From Rhodanobacteraceae bacterium (lineage in GTDB: Bacteria; Pseudomonadota; Gammaproteobacteria; Xanthomonadales; SZUA-5), in contig JACKOW010000005.1 of assembly GCA_024234055.1 (NCBI GenBank), positions 186,001 through 250,000 on the forward strand: a stretch of DNA of 64,000 bases, written 5' to 3'. Below, piece by piece: positions 47,259-56,600 of the stretch (position 1 is the first letter of the stretch; each line of letters opens with the position of its first letter). The position numbers and the translations under genes were made by a program. The notes beneath the pieces were generated by a model. It was not told where the DNA came from. It ran no database searches and saw only the letters and a program-made list of their open reading frames with translations.

Positions 47259-49457
47259 ATGCCCCAGAGCCAGGACTTGAAACCGTTGCGCGTACGCGTG
47301 GCGGTGCCGGTGCCTCTGCCGCGGCTGTTCGATTATTCCCATGTCGATGCCGAGACCGGCCTGACGCTGCAGCCTGGTCTGAGGGTGCTGGTGGAGTTCG
47401 GGCGCCGACGGCTGATCGGCCTGATCATCGAGGTGACCAGCGGCTCCGTCGACGGCCTGAAACCACTGCTGGCAGTGCTGGACACCGAGCCCCTGGCTGA
47501 CCCGGCGCTGTGGACGGTGTTTCCGCGCGTGGCCCGCTACTACCTGGCGCCACTCGGGGAGACGCTGGCCACGGCTCTGCCGGTCGGCCTGCGGCGCAAC
47601 ACGCCGATGTCGCAACCGGAACGGCTGCTTTATGTGCTCAGCGCCGAAGGTCGGGCCAGGGCCGCTCCGCTCCGCGGGGTGGCCAGACAGCGCCTGTGGC
47701 AACGTCTGCAGCAGTCGCCGGCCAGTCAGACCGATCTGGCGCAGGCGCACGCTCGCTGGCGCCCGCTGGTGGATACCTGGATCGAGGCCGGCTGGGTCGA
47801 AGCACTGCCGCTGTCGCCCTATGCACCGCCACCGATACTGGCGCCGTCGCCGCAGTTGTCGGCTGAACAGGAGAGCGTGCTGACCGAGATCCGCGCCGGC
47901 GCAGGCCGCTTTGGCGTGTACCTGCTCGACGGCGTGACTGGCAGCGGCAAGACCGAGGTCTACCTGCGGCTGATCGCCGATGCCCTGGCCCGCGGCCAGC
48001 AGGCCTTGCTGCTGGTGCCCGAGATCGGACTGACACCGCAACTGGTGGCGCGCGTGCGCGAACGCCTGCCTGGGCGCGTAGCCGCACTACATTCGGAGCT
48101 GTCCGAGGGCGAGCGGGTGGAGGCCTTTCTGGCTGCCGCCAAGGGCGAGATCGATGTCGTCATCGGTACTCGCTCCGCCGTATGGACACCCTTGCCGCGA
48201 CTGGCTCTGGTGCTGGTCGACGAGGAACACGACGCCTCGTACAAGCAGCAGGATGGCATCCGTTATCACGCCCGCGACGTGGCCCTGCTGCGGGCCCAGG
48301 GTGTGGCTGCCACGGTGGTGCTGGGCAGCGCCACACCCAGTCTGGAGAGCTTGCGCAATGTGGATCTGGGCCGCTATCAGCGACTGTTGATGCGCAGCCG
48401 CATCGGCGCCGCCCGGCAACCGCGCTGGCGGGTGGTCGATCTGCGCGGACAGCGGCTGAAGGACGGCCTGGCACCGGCGACCCTGGGCGTCATCGACGAG
48501 CATCTGCGTGCGGGCGGCCAGGTGCTGGTGTTCAAGAACCGTCGTGGTTTTGCGCCAGCGCTGCTCTGCCACGATTGCGGCTGGCACGCCGAATGCCCGG
48601 ACTGCGATATCGCCCTGACCTTTCACCGCGGCGTGGCCTGGCTGCGCTGCCATCAGTGTGGCCATCAGCAGCGGCCACCGGACTCTTGCCCGGTGTGCCA
48701 GAGCCTGGCGCTGGTGCCCCAGGGCGCCGGCACCGAACGCCTGGAAGCAGCGCTTGCACTGGCCTTTCCGCAAGTTCCGCTGGTGCGACTGGATCGCGAT
48801 ACGACCAGCCGCAAATCCAGTTTTGCCGCGGCCATCGAAGAGCTGTTGCGGGGCGTGCCGACGCTGATCGTCGGTACCCAGATGCTGGCCAAGGGCCACC
48901 ATCTGCCGGCGGTCACGCTGGCAGTCATCGTCGGCGTCGACGAGGGCCTGATGAGCGCCGATTTCCGCGCCAGCGAGCGCTTGGCCCAGCTGATCGTGCA
49001 GGTGGCCGGTCGCGCCGGGCGTGCCGAACGCGCCGGTGAAGTGTTGCTGCAGACCCATCTGCCTGAACATCCCTTGCTGCAGACGCTGCTGCGTCAGGGT
49101 TATCCCGAATACGCGCGGCTGGCGCTGCAGGAACGCCGGGAAACCGAGTTGCCGCCGGTCGGCTTTGCCGCGCTGATTCGGGCTGAACATGTCGAAGGTG
49201 GCAAGGCCGATCGATTCCTGTCCGACCTGCTGGCCGGGTGTCCGCCGGAGAGCCGCGCGGGGGTCGAGATTTCCGGCCCCTTGCCGGCACCGCAGCCGCG
49301 CCGGCAAGGGCGGTGGCGCTTTCAGCTGGTGGCGATGGCCGGCGAGCGCGGGCCCCTGCATGCCTTTCTGAGCGTTGCGGTGGAACAGGCCTACGCCCAG
49401 GCCCGCGACCACAAGCTGCGCTGGAGCGTGGATGTGGATCCGCTGGACTTTGGCTGA
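47259..49457 (+). CDS. priA: primosomal protein N' (replication restart helicase)
   Basis: A 732-residue 3'-5' helicase that reloads DnaB at stalled forks. N-terminal 3'BD domain, Walker A GVTGSGKTEVYL, DEAH-like VDEEHDASYKQ, four CxxC zinc pairs (CHDCGWHAECPDC and CHQCG...CPVC), and GTQMLAKGHH and VAGRAGRA in the second helicase half. All motifs are intact. Confidence 0.97.
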   Translation: MPQSQDLKPLRVRVAVPVPLPRLFDYSHVDAETGLTLQPGLRVLVEFGRRRLIGLIIEVTSGSVDGLKPLLAVLDTEPLADPALWTVFPRVARYYLAPLGETLATALPVGLRRNTPMSQPERLLYVLSAEGRARAAPLRGVARQRLWQRLQQSPASQTDLAQAHARWRPLVDTWIEAGWVEALPLSPYAPPPILAPSPQLSAEQESVLTEIRAGAGRFGVYLLDGVTGSGKTEVYLRLIADALARGQQALLLVPEIGLTPQLVARVRERLPGRVAALHSELSEGERVEAFLAAAKGEIDVVIGTRSAVWTPLPRLALVLVDEEHDASYKQQDGIRYHARDVALLRAQGVAATVVLGSATPSLESLRNVDLGRYQRLLMRSRIGAARQPRWRVVDLRGQRLKDGLAPATLGVIDEHLRAGGQVLVFKNRRGFAPALLCHDCGWHAECPDCDIALTFHRGVAWLRCHQCGHQQRPPDSCPVCQSLALVPQGAGTERLEAALALAFPQVPLVRLDRDTTSRKSSFAAAIEELLRGVPTLIVGTQMLAKGHHLPAVTLAVIVGVDEGLMSADFRASERLAQLIVQVAGRAGRAERAGEVLLQTHLPEHPLLQTLLRQGYPEYARLALQERRETELPPVGFAALIRAEHVEGGKADRFLSDLLAGCPPESRAGVEISGPLPAPQPRRQGRWRFQLVAMAGERGPLHAFLSVAVEQAYAQARDHKLRWSVDVDPLDFG

Positions 49458-49566
49458 GGCACAGTCCGCAATCTCTGCAACAGAGTATTTCGTTACGCTG
49501 TGTCACACGGGTATGCTGGCGCCGTCGTCCCGTGCTCTCGGGATCTTTCCCAAAGGAGAATTGACC

Positions 49567-50208
49567 ATGCGCCTGCCCCCACTGTTCCTGATGTCCGCCC
49601 TGGCATTTGCCGCACCGCTGCCGGCTCAGATGAGTCTCCAGCAGTCCTCTGACCAGACCGTCGTCATGAATGCCGACAAGGCCGGGCTGGTCGAAATGCT
49701 CTCGACCAATGCCGTCGCTGCTGCCGACTGGCCATGGCAGATTGCCGAAAACCAGAGCGGCGAGTTTCCGTGGCAGATCAATCGGGGCGGCGACAAGGAC
49801 TGGCCCTGGCAGACGCCAACCACGCAGCGCGTAGAGATTTCCGCTGCACAGCTCTACTGGCTGTCGCCGTCCAGCCAGGATCGCTCGGTTCGCGGCGGCG
49901 TCTACGCCGAACTGCGCGGCCAGGCCAGCGTGGCCAATCCGCGCATCCGCCTGAGCGGTGACTTCGCCAGCATGTATCCAGCCCTAGGCGACTTCATCTG
50001 GCAGGGTCCGGTGACGGTGACGCCGTTGGCAGGTCAGGGCTACAACAAGCAGCTCTTCGACATCGGCTGCGCCGGTGGCTACCTGATCGTCAATCGCATC
50101 AATGTCGGCCGACGCACGCGCTACAGCCCCTATGTCTTCGAGAACATGATGTTCTGGTGCGAGTCCGGCGACCGCCTGGGCTCTTCGGTGATGTTCCAGG
50201 AGCCCTGA
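49567..50208 (+). CDS. secreted protein of unknown function with [WF]PWQ repeats
   Basis: A 213-residue protein with a Sec signal (MRLPPLFLMSALAFAAPLPAQ). Residues 50-80 hold three [WF]PWQ motifs at 12-residue spacing (WPWQ, FPWQ, WPWQ). The remainder looks like a beta-rich domain with two Cys (DIGCAGG and MFWCESGD) that could form a disulfide. AAAGGAGAA precedes the ATG at 49567. I do not recognise the family. Confidence 0.78.
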   Translation: MRLPPLFLMSALAFAAPLPAQMSLQQSSDQTVVMNADKAGLVEMLSTNAVAAADWPWQIAENQSGEFPWQINRGGDKDWPWQTPTTQRVEISAAQLYWLSPSSQDRSVRGGVYAELRGQASVANPRIRLSGDFASMYPALGDFIWQGPVTVTPLAGQGYNKQLFDIGCAGGYLIVNRINVGRRTRYSPYVFENMMFWCESGDRLGSSVMFQEP

Positions 50209-50245
50209 GGTCCAAGCGGGCTCACCGTCGTTGAGCTCCAACCTC

Positions 50246-50767
50246 TCAGGGCACGGCGGGAGCCCGCGGTTTTCGACCCAGGAACTGATAGACACCCCGG
50301 TCTTCCAGGTGCTCGAAGCCGAGTCGCCGGTAGAGCTTGCAGGCCGGGTTGTCGGCCTCGACGTGCAGCGTGATCGTGGTGCGAGCGAGGTCCGCCTCCT
50401 CGATCAATTCGGCCAGCAGCGCCGAGCCGATGCCCTGGTGCTGGCGCTCACTCACCAGGGCAATATCCATCAAGCGGATCTCGCCCGGTGAGCGGTACAC
50501 GTAGATGCGCCCTATCGGATGTCCCGCCAGCTCGACCAGCAGACGATCAGCCCCGGGATAATGCTTTTCATAATGGGCGTGCTGCAGCTCGAACTGATCG
50601 CGCAAAAAGCGGCGCTTCTGCTCCTCGCTCCAAGGCACGGGCGCAAGCTCCAGCGCCCGCCCGGCGGCATACAGCTCGGCCAGAAATTCGTGATCGGCAG
50701 GGCCGATGGCACGCAGAGTCAGGCCAGCAGGTCGAGCTGCATGCGAAGGGGTTTGGAAGGCCCTCAA
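50246..50767 (-). CDS. GNAT-family N-acetyltransferase
   Basis: A 173-residue protein with the GNAT acetyl-CoA loop ERQHQGIGSALLAELI and the C-terminal DNPACKLYRRLGFEH. The TTG start at 50767 has GAGG seven bases upstream and lies just after the stop of the preceding gene. Target is unknown. Similar GNATs accompany tail-collar gene groups in other bacteria as I recall, but I cannot check this. Confidence 0.88.
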   Translation of the reverse strand: MRAFQTPSHAARPAGLTLRAIGPADHEFLAELYAAGRALELAPVPWSEEQKRRFLRDQFELQHAHYEKHYPGADRLLVELAGHPIGRIYVYRSPGEIRLMDIALVSERQHQGIGSALLAELIEEADLARTTITLHVEADNPACKLYRRLGFEHLEDRGVYQFLGRKPRAPAVP

Positions 50768-50776
50768 GCGCCGGCC

Positions 50777-51367
50777 TCAGCTGGTGCGGATCAGCAAGGT
50801 CTCGAAATCGCGGCGTTCCCCGCTGACCAGTCTCATTTCCCTCTTGATCGGGTCATAACGCAGCTGATCAATCGACGGCGGCGCCGCCGTGGAACGCCTG
50901 GGCGTGACCAAGGCCAGCAGCCCGTTCGCCGGTAGCGAACTGCTCAGGGTACGCGCCATGCCGCGTTCATCAAGCACGGTGACTACCGCGTTCTTGCCCA
51001 GCGAGGAATCAAATTCCATGCGCAGATTGCCGGCCGCAGAGATCAGTCCCTGACCGAGACGACGTGCTTGCCAGGCATAGATCGTACGAAGCCCAGTCAA
51101 GGGATCGACCAACTGGATATCAAAATCCAGGCGGCTGACGCCGGAGGACAGCTCGGCGGGCAGGAAACCGATCACTTCCACGCGATTGGCCACTCGAGTA
51201 CCGGAATACGGGCTGAGTTCCACCGGCAACAGGGCGGCCGCCACGCGACTGTCTCCCAGCGGGAGGGCGCGTGTGTTCTGGGTCAGGGCGATCACGGGAT
51301 CTCTCGCCCATGCCACCGCTCCGGCCGCAGCCAAGCTGCCCGCCACCAGGATATGCCTGCGTTTCAT
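50777..51367 (-). CDS. exported protein of unknown function, possible Tat substrate
   Basis: A 196-residue protein. The N-terminus KRRHILVAGSLAAAGAVAWA has a twin-Arg followed by x-I-L and a moderately hydrophobic stretch, fitting a weak Tat or a Sec signal. The remainder is beta-rich with no recognisable domain. It starts divergently to the DUF6916-like gene and leads into the GNAT gene 9 bp downstream. Confidence 0.7.
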   Translation of the reverse strand: MKRRHILVAGSLAAAGAVAWARDPVIALTQNTRALPLGDSRVAAALLPVELSPYSGTRVANRVEVIGFLPAELSSGVSRLDFDIQLVDPLTGLRTIYAWQARRLGQGLISAAGNLRMEFDSSLGKNAVVTVLDERGMARTLSSSLPANGLLALVTPRRSTAAPPSIDQLRYDPIKREMRLVSGERRDFETLLIRTS

Positions 51368-51487
51368 GGTCTTCCCCCGTCGTACGTTGAGTCAGTGGGC
51401 AGCAAAACTCGCTCGCCTCGACAGCCCTGACAGAGTCGCAGACTGCGCTCGCCGGGAACTGCCGGTCAATGAATTCTATCGCCAACT

Positions 51488-51868
51488 GTGAGAATCATCG
51501 TATCGGCATCGATTCTGTTATCGTTTTCAGCCTTCACCGCGACTGCATGGATGAAGCACCGAAACATGAGCGATGATCCCTTGCTGGACCTGAGGCCTGC
51601 GCACTTTGAAGCGTGGGTGGGCAAACAACTGCCGATCGACTTCGGCCCGGGCGCGATCTCTGCGACCATCACTGAAGTGCGCGCCATCGGCGGCTACACA
51701 TCCAGACCCGGCGGAGGATTCTCGGTGACGCTGACGGCCAATGTCGGTGCCCAACCACAGCAAGGCACATTCAGCGTGCAGCTTCCAGAGTTTGGGAGCC
51801 TGGGTCTGTTCATGTCACCGCGAAAACGAATCGCCGATCTGACCGAGTACGAAATCGTCTTCAATTGA
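51488..51868 (+). CDS. DUF6916-like protein
   Basis: About 126 residues, or 100 if it starts at ATG 51566 (SDDPLLDLRPAHFEAWVGK). The core matches what I recall of DUF6916: LRPAHFEAWVGK at the start, LTANVGAQPQQGTFSVQLPEFGSLGLFMSP, ending YEIVFN. GTG 51488 would add a hydrophobic leader that the family normally lacks, so 51566 is likelier. It is usually found with tail-collar proteins; that association is recall, not a search. Convergent with the collar genes. Confidence 0.68.
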   Translation: MRIIVSASILLSFSAFTATAWMKHRNMSDDPLLDLRPAHFEAWVGKQLPIDFGPGAISATITEVRAIGGYTSRPGGGFSVTLTANVGAQPQQGTFSVQLPEFGSLGLFMSPRKRIADLTEYEIVFN

Positions 51869-51990
51869 GCGGGACGCTGGTCTGGGATCCAGGTATTCCG
51901 ACTCCTCGCGGGCTACCGAGTTCGTCCGGCGGGAAGATGGCAAAGCTGGTATGGCGCGGCAGCCGGGCTTTGCCCGGCTGCCTCCCGTCC

Positions 51991-52509
51991 TCAAGTCCGA
52001 GGCGGGAAAACGCCCTGGAGGGCGATGCAGAAGTACAACGTCAGGTAGGGCTGCATGTTGTTGTGCGGTTGGTCCCCGCCAGCCGGACTGAGTGCGAGAT
52101 CCGACATCGCGGTGACGGGGCCTGGCGTCATGTACGGTGTGGCACCGATGGCTCTTGCGAAAGCCGTGCCTGCCGGAGTCTGGGCGTCACCGGGTACCAC
52201 CTGCGCCATCAGCCCGTGACCATGCGCAGGCATTTCGCTTTCCAGCAGCGATACCGTTTGGCTGCCGCCCGTCTCACCAAGATCATGCAAGGACAGTCCA
52301 GGACCCTGGCCCCAGAACATGGGAGCCCGTCCCTGCAGATCTGGCAATGCGAAATTGCTCTTGCCATTGCCGCCGTAGGTGGTGCCAAGCAGCGAGAACA
52401 GCGCCGTGTTTTGACTCAGCGGCAGCAGCTGACCGTTGCACCATGCCCAGCCCCTGGGGGCGAAGTTGAAGGGAAAAATCCGAATCTCTGCAACAAATGG
52501 ATCGGCCAT
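51991..52509 (-). CDS. phage-tail-collar domain protein (MdpB-like), copy 3
   Basis: A 172-residue protein with a tail-collar domain: DPFVAEIRIFPFNFAPRGWAWC start, GQLLPLSQNTALFSLLGTTYGG and FALPDLQGRAPMFWGQG. No signal peptide. Closest in layout to the two following copies; the region between the collar and the C-terminal NNMQPYLTLYFCIALQGVFP varies most. Function unproven; related proteins are called microcystin-dependent protein or tail fiber proteins. Confidence 0.9.
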   Translation of the reverse strand: MADPFVAEIRIFPFNFAPRGWAWCNGQLLPLSQNTALFSLLGTTYGGNGKSNFALPDLQGRAPMFWGQGPGLSLHDLGETGGSQTVSLLESEMPAHGHGLMAQVVPGDAQTPAGTAFARAIGATPYMTPGPVTAMSDLALSPAGGDQPHNNMQPYLTLYFCIALQGVFPPRT

Positions 52510-52519
52510 GATGGTGCCC

Positions 52520-53023
52520 TCAGGTTGGACTCGGGAAGATGCCGTACAGCGAGATAATGAAACTCACGCAGAGATAAGGCTGCATGTTGTTGTGCGGCTG
52601 ACTCCCGCCCACGGAACTGATCGAGGTTGCGGCCATGGGTGCGGACGGCGGATTCGACTGGTAGAAATCGAAACTCGTCGTCTGCGCAGGAACCTTTCCG
52701 GTAGGACCGGTATCGGTTGCCAGTCCGATCGAACCCAACAGGGGATGGGTGTGCGCGGCCATCTGTGCACTGGTCAGCGTGACTTCCTCCACGCCCCCAC
52801 GTTCGGCAAGCACGAAGCCATTGCCGAAATGCAGCGGCACCCGGCCACGCAGATCGGGCAAGCCAAAAGTATTCTGACCGTCGCCACCGTAGGTGGTGCC
52901 GATCAGATTGAACAGCGTTTCGTTCTCGGAAATGGGCAGTAATTGCCCGGCGCAGAACATCCATCCGGCGGGCGCAAAATTGCCGGCGAACATCCGAATT
53001 TCCCCCACATAGGGCTGTGCCAT
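52520..53023 (-). CDS. phage-tail-collar domain protein (MdpB-like), copy 2
   Basis: A 167-residue collar protein: GEIRMFAGNFAPAGWMFCAG, LFNLIGTTYGGDGQNTFGLPD, ending NNMQPYLCVSFIISLYGIFP. It starts 11 bp after the stop of copy 1 and ends 10 bp before copy 3, so the three are probably one transcript. The middle contains a distinctive TGPTGKVPAQTTS stretch. Confidence 0.9.
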   Translation of the reverse strand: MAQPYVGEIRMFAGNFAPAGWMFCAGQLLPISENETLFNLIGTTYGGDGQNTFGLPDLRGRVPLHFGNGFVLAERGGVEEVTLTSAQMAAHTHPLLGSIGLATDTGPTGKVPAQTTSFDFYQSNPPSAPMAATSISSVGGSQPHNNMQPYLCVSFIISLYGIFPSPT

Positions 53024-53034
53024 GACTATCTCCT

Positions 53035-53535
53035 TCAGGTCGGGGACGGAAAGATGCCCTGCAGGGCGATCGAGAAGTTCAGCGTCAGGAAAGGCATCAT
53101 GTTCTGATGCGCCTGGCTGCCGCCCGCATTGGCCACTGTGCCCGCATTCATCGGCTGCAACTGGTCGGCGTTGCGATAGGTCGGAAGATTGCTCGGTGCC
53201 AGCATATTGTTGGCTGGTATCAGCTGAGTGCCGGCGGTGCTGGTGGCATTCAACACGTGGGTATGCGTCGGCATCTCGGCGATGCTCAGCGTATGCGCCT
53301 GTTCGCCGCCTCGCTCACCCAGCGTAAACGAGGATCCCACCTCGATGGGCACCCGCCCACGCAGATCAGGCAGGGCGAAGTTCACCCGGCCATCCCCGCC
53401 GAAGGTGGTGCCCAGCAGTGAGAACAGGGCCTGATTCTGGTTGATCGGTAACAACTGACCGTTGCACAACGCCCAACCCTTGGGCGCGAATCCGAAACTG
53501 AACACGCGAATTTCGGACAAAAAAGGCTCAGCCAT
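53035..53535 (-). CDS. phage-tail-collar domain protein (MdpB-like), copy 1
   Basis: A 166-residue collar protein: SEIRVFSFGFAPKGWALCNG, ALFSLLGTTFGGDGRVNFAL, and the C-terminal QNMMPFLTLNFSIALQGIFP. First of the tandem three; it starts 73 bp after the end of the giant repeat protein on the same strand, so the set may be transcribed with it. Confidence 0.92.
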   Translation of the reverse strand: MAEPFLSEIRVFSFGFAPKGWALCNGQLLPINQNQALFSLLGTTFGGDGRVNFALPDLRGRVPIEVGSSFTLGERGGEQAHTLSIAEMPTHTHVLNATSTAGTQLIPANNMLAPSNLPTYRNADQLQPMNAGTVANAGGSQAHQNMMPFLTLNFSIALQGIFPSPT

Positions 53536-53608
53536 GGCTTTGCTCCTGATGTGTACTTGTTCCGACGACCCGTGCGGGTCGCCGGCCTTCCCCCCGTGTT
53601 GTAGTACC

Positions 53609-56600
53609 TCAGGGCGGCGTGATCAGCGGCCCGGGTATCAGGCTGCAGCCAGCAGAACCGCTGGCGCTGCCGGTATTGGCATTCTCTGGTGACGTCAGAA
53701 CCGCCGTGGCGTTGGCATTGGCCGGCGGCGGATCGACGACCTGGCAATCACCGGCCCCACCCTCGTGGGCGATCAGGAAGGTGGACTGCAAATCGAAGCT
53801 CGCCCCGACCGGCACGACATTGTTGCGGAAGTCGTTCCGCGCGCGGTTTCCACCGCCAGCCCCTGTGATGGCTTGGCTGATGATCGCCGCCAGCGGGAAT
53901 CCCGAGGTGTCATTGGGGTTGACGTTGCTGTTGAGCACCTGCAGATCGAGCCCGCTGGTTGAAGTAAACGACGCGCCCGCATCCCGACTGGTTGCGTCGA
54001 TACCGCGTCCGTTGGGACACTGACGCAGCAGCGTGTTGTCGACAATCACAGCGGAGGACGCGTCGCGGTTGTGCACCAGCCGGATGCAGTTGCCGATGGC
54101 CGAACCCGAGCTAGCCACCGCCTGATCGCCCACGTCCACATTCAGAATTCGACCGCGGTAGGTACCCACAGCCGTAGCGGCGCCCGGCACGCCGTAGTTG
54201 CCATTGAAGCCATGCGAGTTCATGCCGGAAATCCGGCCCGCCGCACCGTTCTGGTTGCGGACGATGTACTGCATGGAAGCCGGTGCCACCGCCGAAAGGT
54301 CGTAGGCGATCTGCGCATTGCGGGTGATGTTGCCATCGAAGATCAGATTGGCCACGCTGGAGCTTCCGCCGCTGGCCAGCACCTGGACCGGAATCACTCG
54401 AATCCCGGTGATGGTATTGCTGGATACGGTACCTCCGGTCAGCGCCGCCGAGCCCGAGAGATCGATCAGCAGACCCGAGTTACCGACGGCCGGATCGTTG
54501 TTGGTCAATGTGGAGCCACTCATGTTGAAGCTCAACGAGCCGGACGTGTTGGCGATGCGGACGACGTCGTAGTAGTTCTGATTCAAGGTAGTGTTGGTGA
54601 TGCTCCAGGCACCGGAAGCCTGGGTCACGTCGATACCACTCTCGTTGACTGCGTTTCCGTTGTTGGAGACCACCGAAGTGCTCAGAGCGAATCCGTTGAT
54701 GCCGCTGCCGGCGATACCGTCGTTGCCGCCGCCGCTGACGAACAGCCGCGTGGCGCTGAAGCCCTGAGTATTGGTCAAGGACACGCCGGCGCTGGTGCTG
54801 TTCTGGATAGCGCCGCCGGTACAGGTGCCGGCGCTGGAACACGCGCCACCGTTGCCGGTGATGACCAGGCCGCCGCTGGCACCCGTGCTGTTCAGCACAA
54901 TGCCGCTGACCGCACCGTTGCTGCTGGCCGACTGGAAAGTGACGTTGCTGGCCGAGATCGTGGTGTTAGCAATGTTGATTGCAGCGCCCGTGGTGCTGGT
55001 CACGGAGTTACCGCTGCCCTGCACGCTGACCGTGCCGCCGCCGGTGGCGCTGAAACCGGTGCCGGTGGTGGTAGCGATCGCCAGACCGCCATTGATGAAG
55101 TTGATGGTGGCGCCGGTATTGGAGGTCAACGTCACCGCCGCGGAGGCGCCGGTACTCAGCGCCTTGCTGGCGCCACTGAAACTCACGCTGCCGGCATTTC
55201 GATTGAGCACGTCCACACCCGTACAAGTGCCAGTACAGCTCAGATTGCCGCTGAGCGTGACGGTACCGCCGGCGGCGCCGCTGATCTGGACCAGCTTGCC
55301 CGCATTGGCCTTGGTGATTGTTCCGCCGTAGCTCGTGGTGCCGAGGCTGCCTTGCCCCAGGAAGGCCGTCCCGGTTGGCGCAGTGATGCTGCCGCCAGCG
55401 ATGGCGACGGTGCCGGTGAGGTTGTTCAGGTTGACACCCTGGGTCGGGCTGTTGGTCGAACTGGCGCTGGTCAGCGTCAGGCTGAGAGCGCTGCCCGTGG
55501 AATTCAGCGCGGCCCCGCCGGTTGCATTCAGGCTGCCGGCGGTGGTGGTCACGGTGCCGGCGGAATTGTCAACGGTCAGGGCTGTGCCTGCGCCTGTGGT
55601 CACACTCAGACTGCCCAGGTTGATCGGCGCTGCGTTGGCGTTGAGATTGACACCGGCTCCGGCGCTGGACTTGTTGACGGTGACACCACCGGTGAAGGTG
55701 GCACTGCCGCCCGCCGGCGTGTTGACGATGCTGATCGCGGTGCCGTTGACGTTGCCGATGTTCACCGCTCCGGTTATCGACCAGGTGCCGCTGACAGCGT
55801 CGAGCCCGATGCCCTGCAGGTTGCCGCTGGCGACGTCGACGTCGATGAAGTTACCGTTGAGCGTACCGTTGGTCAGACCCAGGGCGCGGCCATCGCCGTT
55901 CAGCGTCAGCTCCGCCACGGTCAGGGTGCCGAATGCGGTGCCTGAGATCTTCGTGCCTGTCGCAATGGTATCGCCGACGATGAATCCGCGCAGGGTGTTG
56001 CCGGTGCCCAGGCTGAGGCAGTTCGCGACAGCGCAGGTGATGGTCGGCGCGTTGCCTCCCAGGGCCGGGAATGCGCTGCCGGCGATCGGGGTGATGCCGC
56101 TGATCGTGGCCAGATCGCTGACCGATCCCTGACCGATCAACCGTTCCCCCGCCTCCAGCAAGATGCCACCGGTGTACGGATTGGCATCGAAAGCCAGGAA
56201 GATCGTGTCATTGGACGAGTCTACTGCGGCTGCGGCGCCGAGGGTCTGGAACGGACGCGCCTGAGTACCAATGCCGCCCACTGCCGCAGCAGCGTCGACG
56301 AACCAGACCAGTTCGGTGTTCTGCAGCGTGAACACGACATTGGCGGTGTCACCGCCGGTCACGGTGTAGCAGAAGGTCCGCGTGGCGTTGGCCACTGCCG
56401 CTGGCGGCTCGTAACTGAAGCTGCCATTGGCATTCAGCGTCAATCGACCATTGGCAGCACCGGCATCAAGCTGGGCGCCGGGCGCAGTGCCGGTGCAGGC
56501 CGGGGCGAAACCGAATCCAGTAATCGTGCCGGCACCAAGGACATCGTTGGCAACCACACCACCGCCCTGCGGGCTGGCAACACCGATGCCCAGCGTCAGA

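Noticed and set aside
51991..53535. Prophage remnant
   Set aside because: Only collar-domain genes are present; no capsid, terminase, tail-tube, lysis or integrase genes are near.
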